A stretch of 42,197 nucleotides of DNA, taken from NCBI GenBank assembly GCA_030694465.1, contig JAUXYJ010000018.1:70355-112551 (forward strand). Direction: 5' to 3'. The translations under genes and the position numbers were made by a program. The stretch comes from Deltaproteobacteria bacterium (lineage in GTDB: Bacteria; Myxococcota_A; Polyangia; Polyangiales; Ga0077539). The notes under the pieces were generated by a model. It was not told where the DNA came from, searched no databases, and worked only from the letters and a program-made list of their open reading frames with translations. This document shows, in pieces, positions 1 to 8,356 of the stretch (within the stretch, counting starts at the first letter, position 1; the number at the start of each line of letters is the position of its first letter).

Positions 1-1
1 G

Positions 2-505
2 CAAGACGCCCGCGTGCGCGAGGCCTCGGGGCTCTTGAAGAGCGCTCCGGCAGAGCTGGTCGAGCGCGTTCGCCGCGTGATCGACGAGCAAAAACGCTTG
101 GACAAACAAGTGGCCTCGCTTGAGCGCAAGATCGCCGAGGGAGGCACCGGAGGGAGCGATCCTCTGGAGGGCGCGCGCACCCTGGGCACCCTCCGCGCGC
201 TCGCGTGGAAAGCGCAAGTGAGTGACCCTGCGCAGCTGCGTGAAATCGCTGAGAAATTTCGCGACAAGCTGGGCAGCGCTGCGGTGCTCATCGCGGGCGT
301 CGAGCAAAACAAAGTGTCGCTCGTGTGCACGGTCTCTAAAGACGTCTCGACCCGCAAAAATGCAGGTAAAATCGTCAAAGAGATCGCCGCTGTTCTTGGT
401 GGGACCGGCGGGGGCCGGCCCGACATGGCGCAAGGCGGAGGCAGCGACGTGAGCAAACTCGACGAAGCGATCGAGCGCTTCTACGCCCTGCTCGCTGCAG
501 ACTGA
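2..505 (+). CDS. alaS: Alanyl-tRNA synthetase, C-terminal fragment (gene enters from the left)
   Basis: The reading frame is open from the first bases of the window, so only the last ~167 codons are present. The visible part is the C-terminal DHHA1/C-Ala region of AlaRS, which helps bind tRNA(Ala) and bring the editing domain to mischarged tRNA. A helical linker (VIDEQKRLDKQVASLERKIA) is followed by the alpha/beta DHHA1 fold and the family signature GGTGGGRPDMAQGGG near the C terminus, with the glycine-rich loop intact. It ends at a TGA (503-505). The catalytic and editing domains lie outside the window. The next gene is convergent, about 120 bp away. The identification is secure from the GGRPDMAQ motif and its place at the very end of the protein. 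Confidence 0.93.
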   Translation, partial: QDARVREASGLLKSAPAELVERVRRVIDEQKRLDKQVASLERKIAEGGTGGSDPLEGARTLGTLRALAWKAQVSDPAQLREIAEKFRDKLGSAAVLIAGVEQNKVSLVCTVSKDVSTRKNAGKIVKEIAAVLGGTGGGRPDMAQGGGSDVSKLDEAIERFYALLAAD

Positions 506-588
506 GCGCCCTTACGCAGGCGCATGGGCGTCTCTGGTGGCCACTGTGCGTGGGAGGACTCTCGCGGCGTCCGCATCCGCTGAGCTCC

Positions 589-610
589 CCGTGGCGACCC
601 CGTGGCGACC
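589..610. repeat. Two tandem 11-bp copies of CCGTGGCGACC
   Basis: Two exact adjacent copies of CCGTGGCGACC (589-599 and 600-610), followed by a partial third (CCGTAG), sit in the short gap between alaS and the convergent outer-membrane gene. No function is evident; it is probably a simple slippage repeat. Confidence 0.6.
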
Positions 611-625
611 CCGTAGCTTGTGATC

Positions 626-1516
626 TCAGTAGTAAAAGATCGCGCCAAGCTGGGACACAACGCCGACCGAGGTGTTGGTCGTGCGGGTCGTCCCGTCGCC
701 GTTGTTCTCTGCGAACTCAGGGTTCGAGCGGGTGCTCTCGTCGATGCGAGTGCGAACAAACGCGCGCGCATCGGCGAAGATCACGAAGTGTCGCGAGAGC
801 TGAAACTCAACGCCGGCGCCTGCATGGCCGCCCACGTAGAGGTACTCGCCTGAGTTGAGACCGCCGTGGCTACCGGCGCGGCGATTGGCCGCGGAGTACT
901 CCACGCCCGCGAGTGAGCCGTTGACGCCTGCGATCGCGTAGATCTGCGCGCGGTGCTGCGGGTTAAAGTACGCGATGCCCGAGAGAGAGACCGGGATCTC
1001 AAAGCGGGTGTCGCCGTTCCAGTCCGAACCGAAGGCACCACCGATCGAGAGCTCGGCGCCCACGTGGCCAGCGCCACGGACGCGTGCCATCGCGGCGACG
1101 AGGCCCATGACACCAGGACGCGAGGCGTCACGGCCACCGAAGTAAGCGCCGCCGACCGAGACTCCGCCACCCACGAGAAAGTTGGGGCGCAAGAAGTACA
1201 TCGATCCGGGCTCGACCATGTACTGCGTGCGCTGAGTCACGTAGTAGCGCATGGGCGGCGCGGGGGTGACCACTACGCGCGGCTGCGTGTAGTAAATCTG
1301 GGGCGTCTGAACAACGACCGGCTGTTGATAGACCGGCTGTTGATACACCGGCGTCGCGTACGGCTGAGGCGCGACGGTTGTGACGTTAACGCTTCCTCCG
1401 ACGGTGACGGATGCACTTGCACAGAGCCAACTCCCCGGGAGGCAGTTCTGAGCAGATGCGGTTGGAGCGATGGCTGCGACCGAAAGGGTGATGGCGGCGA
1501 GGGCGAGCTTTTTCAT
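626..1516 (-). CDS. Predicted outer-membrane beta-barrel protein with Tyr/Gln/Pro-rich N-terminal linker
   Basis: The protein has about 296 residues. I place the start at ATG 1516 because it gives a canonical signal peptide (MKKLALAAITLSVAAIAPTASAQ, cleavage after ASA) and is preceded by AAAGGAGG; the upstream in-frame ATG at 1552 would bury that signal. After the signal comes a proline/tyrosine/glutamine/valine-rich stretch (residues ~45-90, with VYQQP repeats encoded by a short DNA repeat). Then follow alternating glycine/aromatic strands typical of an outer-membrane beta-barrel, ending in a C-terminal Tyr-Tyr as many barrel proteins do. I infer a structural or porin-like envelope role; no specific family is recognised. 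The gene stands alone, convergent with alaS and downstream of ilvE on the same strand. Confidence 0.75.
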   Translation of the reverse strand: MKKLALAAITLSVAAIAPTASAQNCLPGSWLCASASVTVGGSVNVTTVAPQPYATPVYQQPVYQQPVVVQTPQIYYTQPRVVVTPAPPMRYYVTQRTQYMVEPGSMYFLRPNFLVGGGVSVGGAYFGGRDASRPGVMGLVAAMARVRGAGHVGAELSIGGAFGSDWNGDTRFEIPVSLSGIAYFNPQHRAQIYAIAGVNGSLAGVEYSAANRRAGSHGGLNSGEYLYVGGHAGAGVEFQLSRHFVIFADARAFVRTRIDESTRSNPEFAENNGDGTTRTTNTSVGVVSQLGAIFYY

Positions 1517-1528
1517 GGGGACGGTCGT

Positions 1529-1536
1529 CCTCCTTT
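1529..1536 (-). promoter_or_regulatory. Strong Shine-Dalgarno AAAGGAGG deciding the start at 1516
   Basis: On the minus strand AAAGGAGG lies 12 nt upstream of the ATG at 1516. It is nearly the full anti-16S complement and supports the internal start that begins the signal peptide. Confidence 0.7.
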
Positions 1537-1711
1537 CGAGGGACACAGACACTCTAGCAACGAAAGGGCCAACGATTCGATAAGCGCGAATTTGGTGGGT
1601 GGCCCAGAGCGTTTTTGCGAAATTTGCAGAGAATCTCGCGAATCGAAGAGCCTGGCTGCGCTCGCCACGGGCCTTGCGTGTGGACTCGGGTCGTGAACAC
1701 GGGTCCCCTGC

Positions 1712-1729
1712 TGTGAACCCCTCTTCACA
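1712..1729. promoter_or_regulatory. Inverted repeat TGTGAA-N6-TTCACA
   Basis: A 6-bp perfect inverted repeat with a 6-bp spacer lies in the 250-bp gap between ilvE and the outer-membrane gene, about 200 bp upstream of the latter's ATG. It has the form of a dimeric regulator site but could be chance. No run of T follows it, so it does not look like an intrinsic terminator. Confidence 0.25.
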
Positions 1730-1765
1730 CGGCGCCCCACGAGCGTGTGTACACCCGGCGATGGT

Positions 1766-2683
1766 TCAGACCGGGCTGCGCCAGTGGGCGTAGTCGTCGG
1801 TGCTTCCGCGGACGACCTCGAAGTAGCGCGCTTGGATGCGCGCGGTGACCGGGCCCACCGTGCCTGTGCCGATCGTGCGGTTGTCGATCTCGCGCACCGG
1901 TGTGATCTCGGCCGCGGTCCCACAGAGAAACACTTCTTCGGCGGTGTAGAGCTCGTCGCGTGAGATCAGGCCTTCTTGCACGGTGTAGCCAAGCTCACGT
2001 GCGAGGGTCATCACCGAGTCTCGGGTGATGCCTTCGAGAATGCACTGCGCGGTCGAGGGCGTACGGATCACTCCACGGCGGACCATAAACAGGTTCTCGC
2101 CGGTCGCTTCGGCCACGTAGCCGTTGGAGTCGAGCATGATGGCCTCGTCGTAGCCCGCGTTCTTGACCTCGCGCTTGGCCATGATCGAGTTGACGTAGTG
2201 CCCGACGATCTTGCCCTTCGCCATCGTGCTGTTGACATGGGCGCGCGTAAACGAGCTGACCTTTGCGCGGATCCCGCGCTTGAGGCCGTCATCGCCGAGG
2301 TAGGCACCCCAGCGCCACGCGATGATGGTCAGGTGGACCGTGTTGTTGGGCGCGTACAAGCCCATTTGCTCATCGCCGAGATAGACCAAGGGGCGCAGGT
2401 AGCCCGCGTCGAGCTTGTTGGCGACGAGCACCTCGGCGCAGGCCTTCTCGATCGCCTCGAGGCTGTGCGGGATCTCAAGCTGCAAGATCTTGCACGAGTC
2501 AAACAAGCGCTGGATGTGCTCGCGAAGCCGAAAGATCGCGGTCTCGCCTGAGGCACGTTTGTACGCGCGGATCCCTTCGAAGGCGCCCACGCCGTAGTGC
2601 ATCGTGTGCGTCAGGACGTGGACCTTGGCTGCATCCCAGGGCAGCATTTTTCCATCGAGCCAGATCGCTTCGAGCTTATCCAT
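1766..2683 (-). CDS. ilvE: Branched-chain amino acid aminotransferase
   Basis: This class IV PLP aminotransferase of 305 residues (E. coli IlvE has 309) catalyses the last step of leucine, isoleucine and valine synthesis, transferring the amino group between glutamate and the branched 2-oxo acids in the cytosol. The signature elements are present: HTMHYGVGAFEGIRAY near residues 26-42, the PLP-lysine region MAKGKIVGHY (Lys about residue 158), and the downstream E-x-TGENLF box (about 192-199). The ATG at 2683 is preceded by AGAGAGG at slightly long spacing. It lies 190 bp downstream of glnE on the same strand. The gap has only a weak promoter-like pair (TTGCGG-N17-TAGACG), so co-transcription with glnE is uncertain. 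Confidence 0.93.
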   Translation of the reverse strand: MDKLEAIWLDGKMLPWDAAKVHVLTHTMHYGVGAFEGIRAYKRASGETAIFRLREHIQRLFDSCKILQLEIPHSLEAIEKACAEVLVANKLDAGYLRPLVYLGDEQMGLYAPNNTVHLTIIAWRWGAYLGDDGLKRGIRAKVSSFTRAHVNSTMAKGKIVGHYVNSIMAKREVKNAGYDEAIMLDSNGYVAEATGENLFMVRRGVIRTPSTAQCILEGITRDSVMTLARELGYTVQEGLISRDELYTAEEVFLCGTAAEITPVREIDNRTIGTGTVGPVTARIQARYFEVVRGSTDDYAHWRSPV

Positions 2684-2872
2684 TGTGCGTGTGCCTCTCT
2701 CTTTCGGGTGGTGCGTCTACAGCGTCGCCAAAGACCCCGCAACGACTCAATGCGCGCTGTGGGGTGGACTACGAAAACTCAGCATTTGATCAGGCCGTTC
2801 ATGCGCGTGCGCGTGGGACATCCCGAGCAAAACCGCAGTGTGAGTAACACATTTCTCCCCCCCCGCGGCGTG

Positions 2873-5809
2873 TCATTGCGCCAGCCGTCCCAGCGTTTGC
2901 TCAAACCCTCTGCGCGCGGACACACGTGCGGCGTCTAGTTCTCGCAAAAACGCCCCCGTCGACGAGCTCGTGCTCTGCGTTCGGTAGCCCAATTTGCGCG
3001 CAACGGCCGCAACACTCGCGTGATCTCGATCAAAACTCGCGTGGCTCAAGACTAACCGTGACGCGAGCAGGGCACGTCGCAGCACTTTCTCTGCGTGCAA
3101 CAGCGAGTCTGCAGTCTCTTGTGCGAGCAGCCCTTCGTCACGCAGCGCCGCGATCGCATGTCGTGTCGTGGGCGTGCGAACGCGTGCGTACGAGCCGTGC
3201 TTCATCTGCATCGCTTGCGCAGCAAACTCGACGTCGACGAGCCCGCCCATGCCGTACTTGATGGACACCCGTTGCTGGGTCTCGCGTCCGAGCTCTTGCT
3301 CCATCCGTGTGCGCAATCGCTGGAGTTCGCTCGCATCGGGAGGGCCCCCTTCGTACGCGATTTGTGCAATCAACGCGGCGCACGACTGGCTCAACGCGGC
3401 GGGGCCCACGATCGCGCGGGAGCGCAAGAGCGCTTGGCGCTCCCAGGACGCGGCGCGGGGCTGCTGTGGGTCGCCTGGCTGGTGATATCTCGCGAACGTG
3501 CTGCTGCGTACAACCAGCGTGCCCTGGGCTCCGGAGGGGCGCAGCCGCGTGTCGACGCTGTAGCCTGGGCCCTCGGCGTGGGGCATGGACATAAACGCGA
3601 TCGCGCGCTGCGTGAGCCTCGCGACGAACTCTTGGTGCGTGATGCCCTTGCGTTGCCCGCCGCGTGTTTCGCCTTCGCCCTCGAAGAGCACGATGACGTC
3701 TACGTCGCCGCCGTAGCCCAATTCTCGCGCGGCGAGTGAGCCCATGGCGAAGACGGCGATTCCGTCCAATGGGTCCGTGGTGTCTTCGCGTAGGCCAAAG
3801 CGTTCTGCGAGCTCATTTGCAGCGAGAACAAAGCATCGACGGGTGACTCCCTCTGCGAGCGCGCTGAGCCTCCGCGCGACCTCGCCTGCCGAGAACACCT
3901 GGCCCATGTCCGCCAGCCCCACCGCGAGCTCGACCTCGCGCATGACCCGACGGAGCGCGCCCACTTGTGCCTCAATGTCGTCGTCGGACACGGCTTGCAA
4001 GCGCTCATCGAGCAGCGCATCGATGGCGCTCTCGTCGGGCGCGTCGACCCCGACGGTGAGCACTGCGTCGATGAGCTCGGGCCGCGCAGAGAGCGTGCGA
4101 CCGAGGGCCTCGCTTGCGCCGAGGAGGCCAATGAGCGCGCGGGTGGTGTCTTCACGCGCTGCAAATCGTGAGGCGTATCGCGGGAGTGCGCTCCCGACGC
4201 GCTCAAAGAGCGAGGCGAGGGCTGCGAGGGCGCGGTCGGGATCGGGCGCGTCGCGGACCTCGCTGAGCAGCCGTGGGCCGAGTGACGGGGTGCGCTCGCG
4301 GCCGACGGTCCCGAGGGGAGAGTCGGCCTTGCGAGCGAGCCTGAGCAGGTTAAACGCTGCTGTTTCTCCGTCGTGAACATCGAGGACTTCGTGCACCGCG
4401 AGCGAGAGTGCGTCGTGCAAAGACGGGTCCTCGGTGGTCTGCGCGATGAGCGCACACAGGGTCGCTTCGCGCGCAAACGAGGGCGGCGTGCTCGCGGGCC
4501 GCGCGGTGACATCGCTCTGTGCATCGTCTGCAAAGAGCGAGGAAAATAGCTCATGAATTACGCCGCGTGCCTGAGCGAGCGCAGACTCAAACGCGTCCGT
4601 CGAGGCGTAGCCTAGCGAGCGTGACAAGAGCCTTCTGCGGTCGGGATCTTTGGGCAGCGTGTGGGTCGCGTAGGGGGCCATCACTTGTACCCGGTGTTCG
4701 GCGCGGCGGAGGACAGCCCACGCGTCGAGAAAGGTCTCGGTGTCTCGGTGCGTGACCAGCCCGAGCGAGCGCAGGCGCTTGATCGCGCTGATAGTGGAGG
4801 GGACGCGGAGGGCGCGCTGTTGACCACCCCAGATGAGCTGCAGGGATTGCACGAAGAACTCGGCTTCGCGGATCCCGCCTGGGCCGAGCTTGAGGTCGTC
4901 GGCGGGGTCTTGCATGAGCTCGATGCGACTTTGGTCAAGCATTTTGCTCACTTCGCGCGCGATGCTCGGGTCCACTGCGCGGCGAAAGACAAAGGGCGCG
5001 AGGGCTTCGCGCAGGGTGGCTCCAAATGCGAGGTCGCCGGCGCAGGGGCGTGAGCGGAGGAAGGCTGCGCGCTCCCACGGGCGGCCCCAGGTCTCGTAGT
5101 AGCGCTCGGCTGAAGCGAGCGCGTTGACGATGGCGCCGCGCGAACCTTCGGGGCGCAAGCGCAGGTCGACCCGAAACGCGAAACCATCCTCGGTGACCTC
5201 GTCCAAGAGCCCGGTGAGCATGGCGCCCACGCGCGTAAAGTGCTCGTGCAGGGTGCGCTCTCCTGCGGCGCCTTCGTCGGTTGCGTAGAAAAAACACAGG
5301 TCAATGTCCGACCCTAGGTTGAGCTCTTGGCCTGCGAGCTTGCCCATCCCGAGGACTGAGAACGGCACAACCTGTTGCTTGGTGTCTAACGGGGGTCCGT
5401 TGCGGGTCTGCGCGATCTGAAGCGAAATTTGCAGGGCGGTGTCTGTGCAAGCGTCCGCTACGGACGACCACTCGCGCGCCGTCCGGTCGACGTCGGCGTG
5501 CCCGTAGAGCTCTCGCAGGGTGGTGCGTGCGAGGGCGCGGTTGCGATGGCGGCGCAAGAAATGGCGCGCGTGGGCGACCTCGTGGGGGCCCTCGTAGGGA
5601 GGCACGACCGCGGGGAGGATCCTGCCTTCGCTAGTGAGTTCGTATAGGATTTTATCACGTAGATCGTGATCGTGAAGCAGGTGTGAGAGCACCGTGGGGG
5701 CGAGGGCTCCGCAGCGCGCGAGGAGCTCTCTGAGCGCTGCGGACTCGAGCGAGATGTTGGCCTCGCGGGCGTCGGCCAGGGCCGATTGTCCAGAGGGTTC
5801 GTCGATCAT
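2873..5809 (-). CDS. glnE: Bifunctional glutamine synthetase adenylyltransferase / adenylyl-removing enzyme
   Basis: GlnE adenylylates glutamine synthetase in nitrogen excess and de-adenylylates it when nitrogen is scarce. I choose ATG 5809 (MIDEPSGQ), giving 978 residues, close to the ~946 of E. coli GlnE; the frame stays open to 5992 but that would overlap the divergent asd. Both nucleotidyltransferase domains are visible. The N-terminal one carries GMGKLAGQELNLGSDIDL (residues ~154-171), corresponding to the adenylyl-removase, and the C-terminal one carries AMGSLAARELGYGGDVDV (~688-705), corresponding to the transferase. Helical linkers include RVDLRLRPEGSRG and its C-terminal counterpart VDTRLRPSGAQG. 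Both metal-binding D-x-D pairs are intact, so both activities are expected. No glnA, glnB or glnD lies in the window. Confidence 0.92.
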   Translation of the reverse strand: MIDEPSGQSALADAREANISLESAALRELLARCGALAPTVLSHLLHDHDLRDKILYELTSEGRILPAVVPPYEGPHEVAHARHFLRRHRNRALARTTLRELYGHADVDRTAREWSSVADACTDTALQISLQIAQTRNGPPLDTKQQVVPFSVLGMGKLAGQELNLGSDIDLCFFYATDEGAAGERTLHEHFTRVGAMLTGLLDEVTEDGFAFRVDLRLRPEGSRGAIVNALASAERYYETWGRPWERAAFLRSRPCAGDLAFGATLREALAPFVFRRAVDPSIAREVSKMLDQSRIELMQDPADDLKLGPGGIREAEFFVQSLQLIWGGQQRALRVPSTISAIKRLRSLGLVTHRDTETFLDAWAVLRRAEHRVQVMAPYATHTLPKDPDRRRLLSRSLGYASTDAFESALAQARGVIHELFSSLFADDAQSDVTARPASTPPSFAREATLCALIAQTTEDPSLHDALSLAVHEVLDVHDGETAAFNLLRLARKADSPLGTVGRERTPSLGPRLLSEVRDAPDPDRALAALASLFERVGSALPRYASRFAAREDTTRALIGLLGASEALGRTLSARPELIDAVLTVGVDAPDESAIDALLDERLQAVSDDDIEAQVGALRRVMREVELAVGLADMGQVFSAGEVARRLSALAEGVTRRCFVLAANELAERFGLREDTTDPLDGIAVFAMGSLAARELGYGGDVDVIVLFEGEGETRGGQRKGITHQEFVARLTQRAIAFMSMPHAEGPGYSVDTRLRPSGAQGTLVVRSSTFARYHQPGDPQQPRAASWERQALLRSRAIVGPAALSQSCAALIAQIAYEGGPPDASELQRLRTRMEQELGRETQQRVSIKYGMGGLVDVEFAAQAMQMKHGSYARVRTPTTRHAIAALRDEGLLAQETADSLLHAEKVLRRALLASRLVLSHASFDRDHASVAAVARKLGYRTQSTSSSTGAFLRELDAARVSARRGFEQTLGRLAQ

Positions 5810-5944
5810 CGAGGGGGTGGTTTGTGGCGCGGTCACGATCGAGGAATGTACAGAGGCTTTCTGTGCGTCACATTGAATCGGTGCATCGCGCGCTCGTGTG
5901 TGGGCGGATTGCCCCCAGGGGTGGTCTCGCGGTAAGGGCACAGC

Positions 5945-5950
5945 GAGGAC
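5945..5950 (+). promoter_or_regulatory. Shine-Dalgarno GAGGAC selecting the asd start at 5958
   Basis: GAGGAC lies 7 nt upstream of the ATG at 5958 and supports that start over the in-frame ATG at 5898, which would add 20 residues before the Rossmann strand. Confidence 0.55.
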
Positions 5951-5957
5951 ACTCACG

Positions 5958-6959
5958 ATGAAGGCACAACACGTCGCGATCGTAGGCGCCACGGGCGCAG
6001 TCGGTCAGGAAATGCTCAGGGTTTTGGCTGATCGACGCTTCGCCATGGCGTCCCTTCGGTTGATCGCTTCGCCGGGCTCTGCGGGGCGCACGGTGCGCTT
6101 TGCCGAGCGCGACTATGTGCTCATGGCGCCCTCGCGAGAGGCTTTTGAAGGGGTCGATCTTGCGCTGTTTTCGGCGGGGGCGTCGGTGTCTCGCGCGTGG
6201 GCTCCGGTGGCTGCGGCGTGTGGCGCGTGGGTCGTGGATAACTCGAGCGCGTATCGGCAGGATCCAGAGATTCCGTTGGTGGTGCCCGAGGTCAACGCCG
6301 AGGCGTTGGCGAACAACCCTCGCAGAATCATCGCGAACCCAAACTGTTCGACCATTCAGATGCTCGTGGCGCTCGCGCCGATGCATCGCGCGTGGGGGCT
6401 TGAGCGTGTGGTGGTGAGCACGTACCAAGCGATCTCGGGCAAGGGCGCGCGCGCGCTGGACGAGTTCGACGCGCAGGTGCGAGCGGACGGGCGCGGAGAG
6501 AGCCCCGCGCACGAGATTCTCCCGGGAATTCTCTCAGGAAATCTCTTGTGCGACTGGGCCCACGGCGACGACGGCTGGAGCGAAGAAGAGCGCAAGATGG
6601 TGGCAGAGACCCGCAAGATTCTCTCGATGCCTAGCCTGGCTGTCTCTCCCACGACCGTGCGTGTTCCGGTCCGCAATGGGCACAGCGAGTCGGTGTGGGC
6701 GCGGTTTGCGCGGCCCGTTACGCGCGCGATGGCGCACGAGGTCTTGGGCGCCGCCGAGGGGGTCGTGCTCACCCGTGAGAGCGGTCCGGGGGTACACCCG
6801 CAGCCGCGCACGGCGAGCGGGCAGGACGCTGTGTTTGTGGGCAGGGTGCGCGAAGACGGCGGGGACCCCAACGCGCTGATGTTCTTTGTCGTGAGCGACA
6901 ATGTGCGCAAGGGCGCCGCGCTGAACGCGGTTCAAATCGCCGAGCGTGTGTGTCTGTGA
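5958..6959 (+). CDS. asd: Aspartate-semialdehyde dehydrogenase
   Basis: The 333-residue enzyme reduces aspartyl-4-phosphate to aspartate semialdehyde with NADPH, the branch-point step to lysine/diaminopimelate, threonine and methionine. The start at ATG 5958 places the nucleotide-binding motif VAIVGATGAVG at residues 6-16. The catalytic cysteine is Cys130 in NPNCSTIQM. Further family elements are SGKGARALDEF and the substrate-binding region VRVPVRNGHSESV, with its histidine. Length and motifs match the Gram-positive/archaeal-like Asd type (~330-350 aa). It is divergent from glnE, with about 150 bp between the starts. A surface protein follows on the same strand after a gap that holds an operator-like palindrome. 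Confidence 0.94.
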   Translation: MKAQHVAIVGATGAVGQEMLRVLADRRFAMASLRLIASPGSAGRTVRFAERDYVLMAPSREAFEGVDLALFSAGASVSRAWAPVAAACGAWVVDNSSAYRQDPEIPLVVPEVNAEALANNPRRIIANPNCSTIQMLVALAPMHRAWGLERVVVSTYQAISGKGARALDEFDAQVRADGRGESPAHEILPGILSGNLLCDWAHGDDGWSEEERKMVAETRKILSMPSLAVSPTTVRVPVRNGHSESVWARFARPVTRAMAHEVLGAAEGVVLTRESGPGVHPQPRTASGQDAVFVGRVREDGGDPNALMFFVVSDNVRKGAALNAVQIAERVCL

Positions 6960-7023
6960 CCGGCGCGCGAGAGGCCCTGCGAGGGGCACGCGGTGACACT
7001 CACGCCCTTGCGGGTGGCGCAGT

Positions 7024-7040
7024 TGTGACAAGTTGTCACA
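7024..7040. promoter_or_regulatory. 17-bp near-perfect palindrome TGTGACAA-G-TTGTCACA
   Basis: Two perfect 8-bp arms flank one central base, about 85 bp upstream of the GTG start of the MYXO-CTERM protein. The half-site TGTGA resembles CRP/FNR-type recognition, but the spacing between TGTGA and TCACA is 7, not 6. It is a good candidate operator for the 7124/8353 pair. There is no T-run, so it is not a convincing terminator for asd. Confidence 0.45.
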
Positions 7041-7123
7041 GTGACGAGCCAGTGAAGTGCGCAAATTCCCCCGAGAAATCACTTGCGGCCGACGGCACCT
7101 TCGTTGCTCTCTCTCGTCGAACT

Positions 7124-8356
7124 GTGTTGCGACCTTCTGTCTCACTCGCGCTGTGTCTCTCGGTGTTCTCGCTTGTGCCTTCAGTGGCCTCTGCGCAGGC
7201 CTCGCCGAGCTCGGTGGCGTTTACCAACGTGTATCGTACGGGCTCTCCGCGTGCGCTTGAGCAGCCGAGCCGGATGCTCTCGCGTGATTTGCCCATTGGG
7301 CTGCGTGATTGCGCGTGCGAGGTGTGGACCTTCGAGGGCACCATCACGCCCGCTACGACTGCGCGCTCGCTCGAGTGGTGGGTGGGCACGTCGGCCGACG
7401 CGTGTCGCACGGCGATCAACCGGTTTCCGGCGAACAACGCCACCTGTTGGCCGCTGGAGAGCCTCGGAAACAACCGGATCTTGCCCATCGCGAGCAACCG
7501 CTTCTCGATCGCGATCCCGGCGCGTTGGCTCATCGACCCGATCGCGGGGACCTGCACCCCGCCACCGCAAGTGAGCGCGGGGTCGAGCGTGCATTTGACC
7601 GGGCTCTTGCGGCCCCCCGACGACGCAGTGCCCAGCGGCTCGGTGCCTGTGACCGTGAGCGTGATGCGCCCGCGTGTGGTCGAAGTGGTCACCGCGAGCG
7701 GCGCCGAGTCGAGCGCGATTGTGCAATGGCAGCACATCCGGACCGAGGACGGAGGGACCGCGCAAGTACCCGATAACACTACGGGTTATTACATTTTGTG
7801 CCTCCCGCGAGTGGTCACTGCCGATGCCGGGACGTCCAGCGCTGCGTGTGGGTCGAGCACGACGGACGCCGGGATGACGGACGTGGGGACGGTGGACGCG
7901 AGTGACTCCGGCGACGACGCCGGGTTGAGCGATGTGGTGACCACGATGGACGCGAGCACAGAGCCAACGAGCTGCGCTTCGGCGGTGTTTCCCACGAACT
8001 TTGAGCCCAACGATGACACGCAGCTCAACCAGTACGCCTGCTCGCCCTTGCTGCCGACCGGGAGCAACCGGCGCACGATCACCGGGCTCGCCAATGGGCA
8101 GAGCTATCGGTTCGCCGTGGTCGCGCAAGACAACGCGGGAAATCGCAGCGTAGTCTCGTCGCTCACGCCGTGCGTCTCGCCCGAAGAGGTCACTGATTTT
8201 TGGGAGCACTACCAGCGCACCACGGGCATGAACGGCGCGGCCGTCGGCGCGTGCAGCGCTGCTCCGGTGGGCGCCGTGTCGGGCCTGGGCGCGACCGTCG
8301 CGGGGCTCTTGTTGGCATCTTTGAGCGCCCTTCGCGCGCGACGGAGAGCACCATGA
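7124..8356 (+). CDS. Secreted surface protein with interrupted Fn3-like domain and MYXO-CTERM-like C-terminal sorting signal
   Basis: The protein has about 410 residues. I choose GTG 7124 (TTG 7127 is possible) because it begins a clean signal peptide, LRPSVSLALCLSVFSLVPSVASAQA; the frame opens at 6950 but would overlap asd. After an N-terminal domain with several cysteines (DCACEVWTFEG, NATCWPL) there is a fibronectin-III-like fold. Its first strands (SSAIVQWQH, TGYYILC) and last strands (ITGLANGQSYRFAVVAQDNAG) are separated by an Asp/Ala/Gly/Thr-rich insertion of ~60 residues. The C terminus has Cys377, a ~20-residue hydrophobic helix and RARRRAP, the layout of MYXO-CTERM sorting tails. I infer outer-surface anchoring after processing. 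The stop overlaps the next start (ATGA), so the two proteins are probably made together. The molecular function is unknown. Confidence 0.7.
   Translation: MLRPSVSLALCLSVFSLVPSVASAQASPSSVAFTNVYRTGSPRALEQPSRMLSRDLPIGLRDCACEVWTFEGTITPATTARSLEWWVGTSADACRTAINRFPANNATCWPLESLGNNRILPIASNRFSIAIPARWLIDPIAGTCTPPPQVSAGSSVHLTGLLRPPDDAVPSGSVPVTVSVMRPRVVEVVTASGAESSAIVQWQHIRTEDGGTAQVPDNTTGYYILCLPRVVTADAGTSSAACGSSTTDAGMTDVGTVDASDSGDDAGLSDVVTTMDASTEPTSCASAVFPTNFEPNDDTQLNQYACSPLLPTGSNRRTITGLANGQSYRFAVVAQDNAGNRSVVSSLTPCVSPEEVTDFWEHYQRTTGMNGAAVGACSAAPVGAVSGLGATVAGLLLASLSALRARRRAP

Noticed and set aside
5810..5992. The N-terminal extension of glnE to 5992
   Set aside because: It would overlap the asd start and leader and adds a Cys/Pro/His-rich stretch not typical of GlnE; ATG 5809 gives a normal length.
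6930..6945. GGTTCAAATC as a tRNA T-arm
   Set aside because: It lies inside the asd coding sequence, and no acceptor or anticodon stem can be built around it.
7024..7040. The palindrome as a standard CRP site
   Set aside because: The TGTGA and TCACA half-sites are 7 bp apart, not 6, so I report it only as a generic operator candidate.
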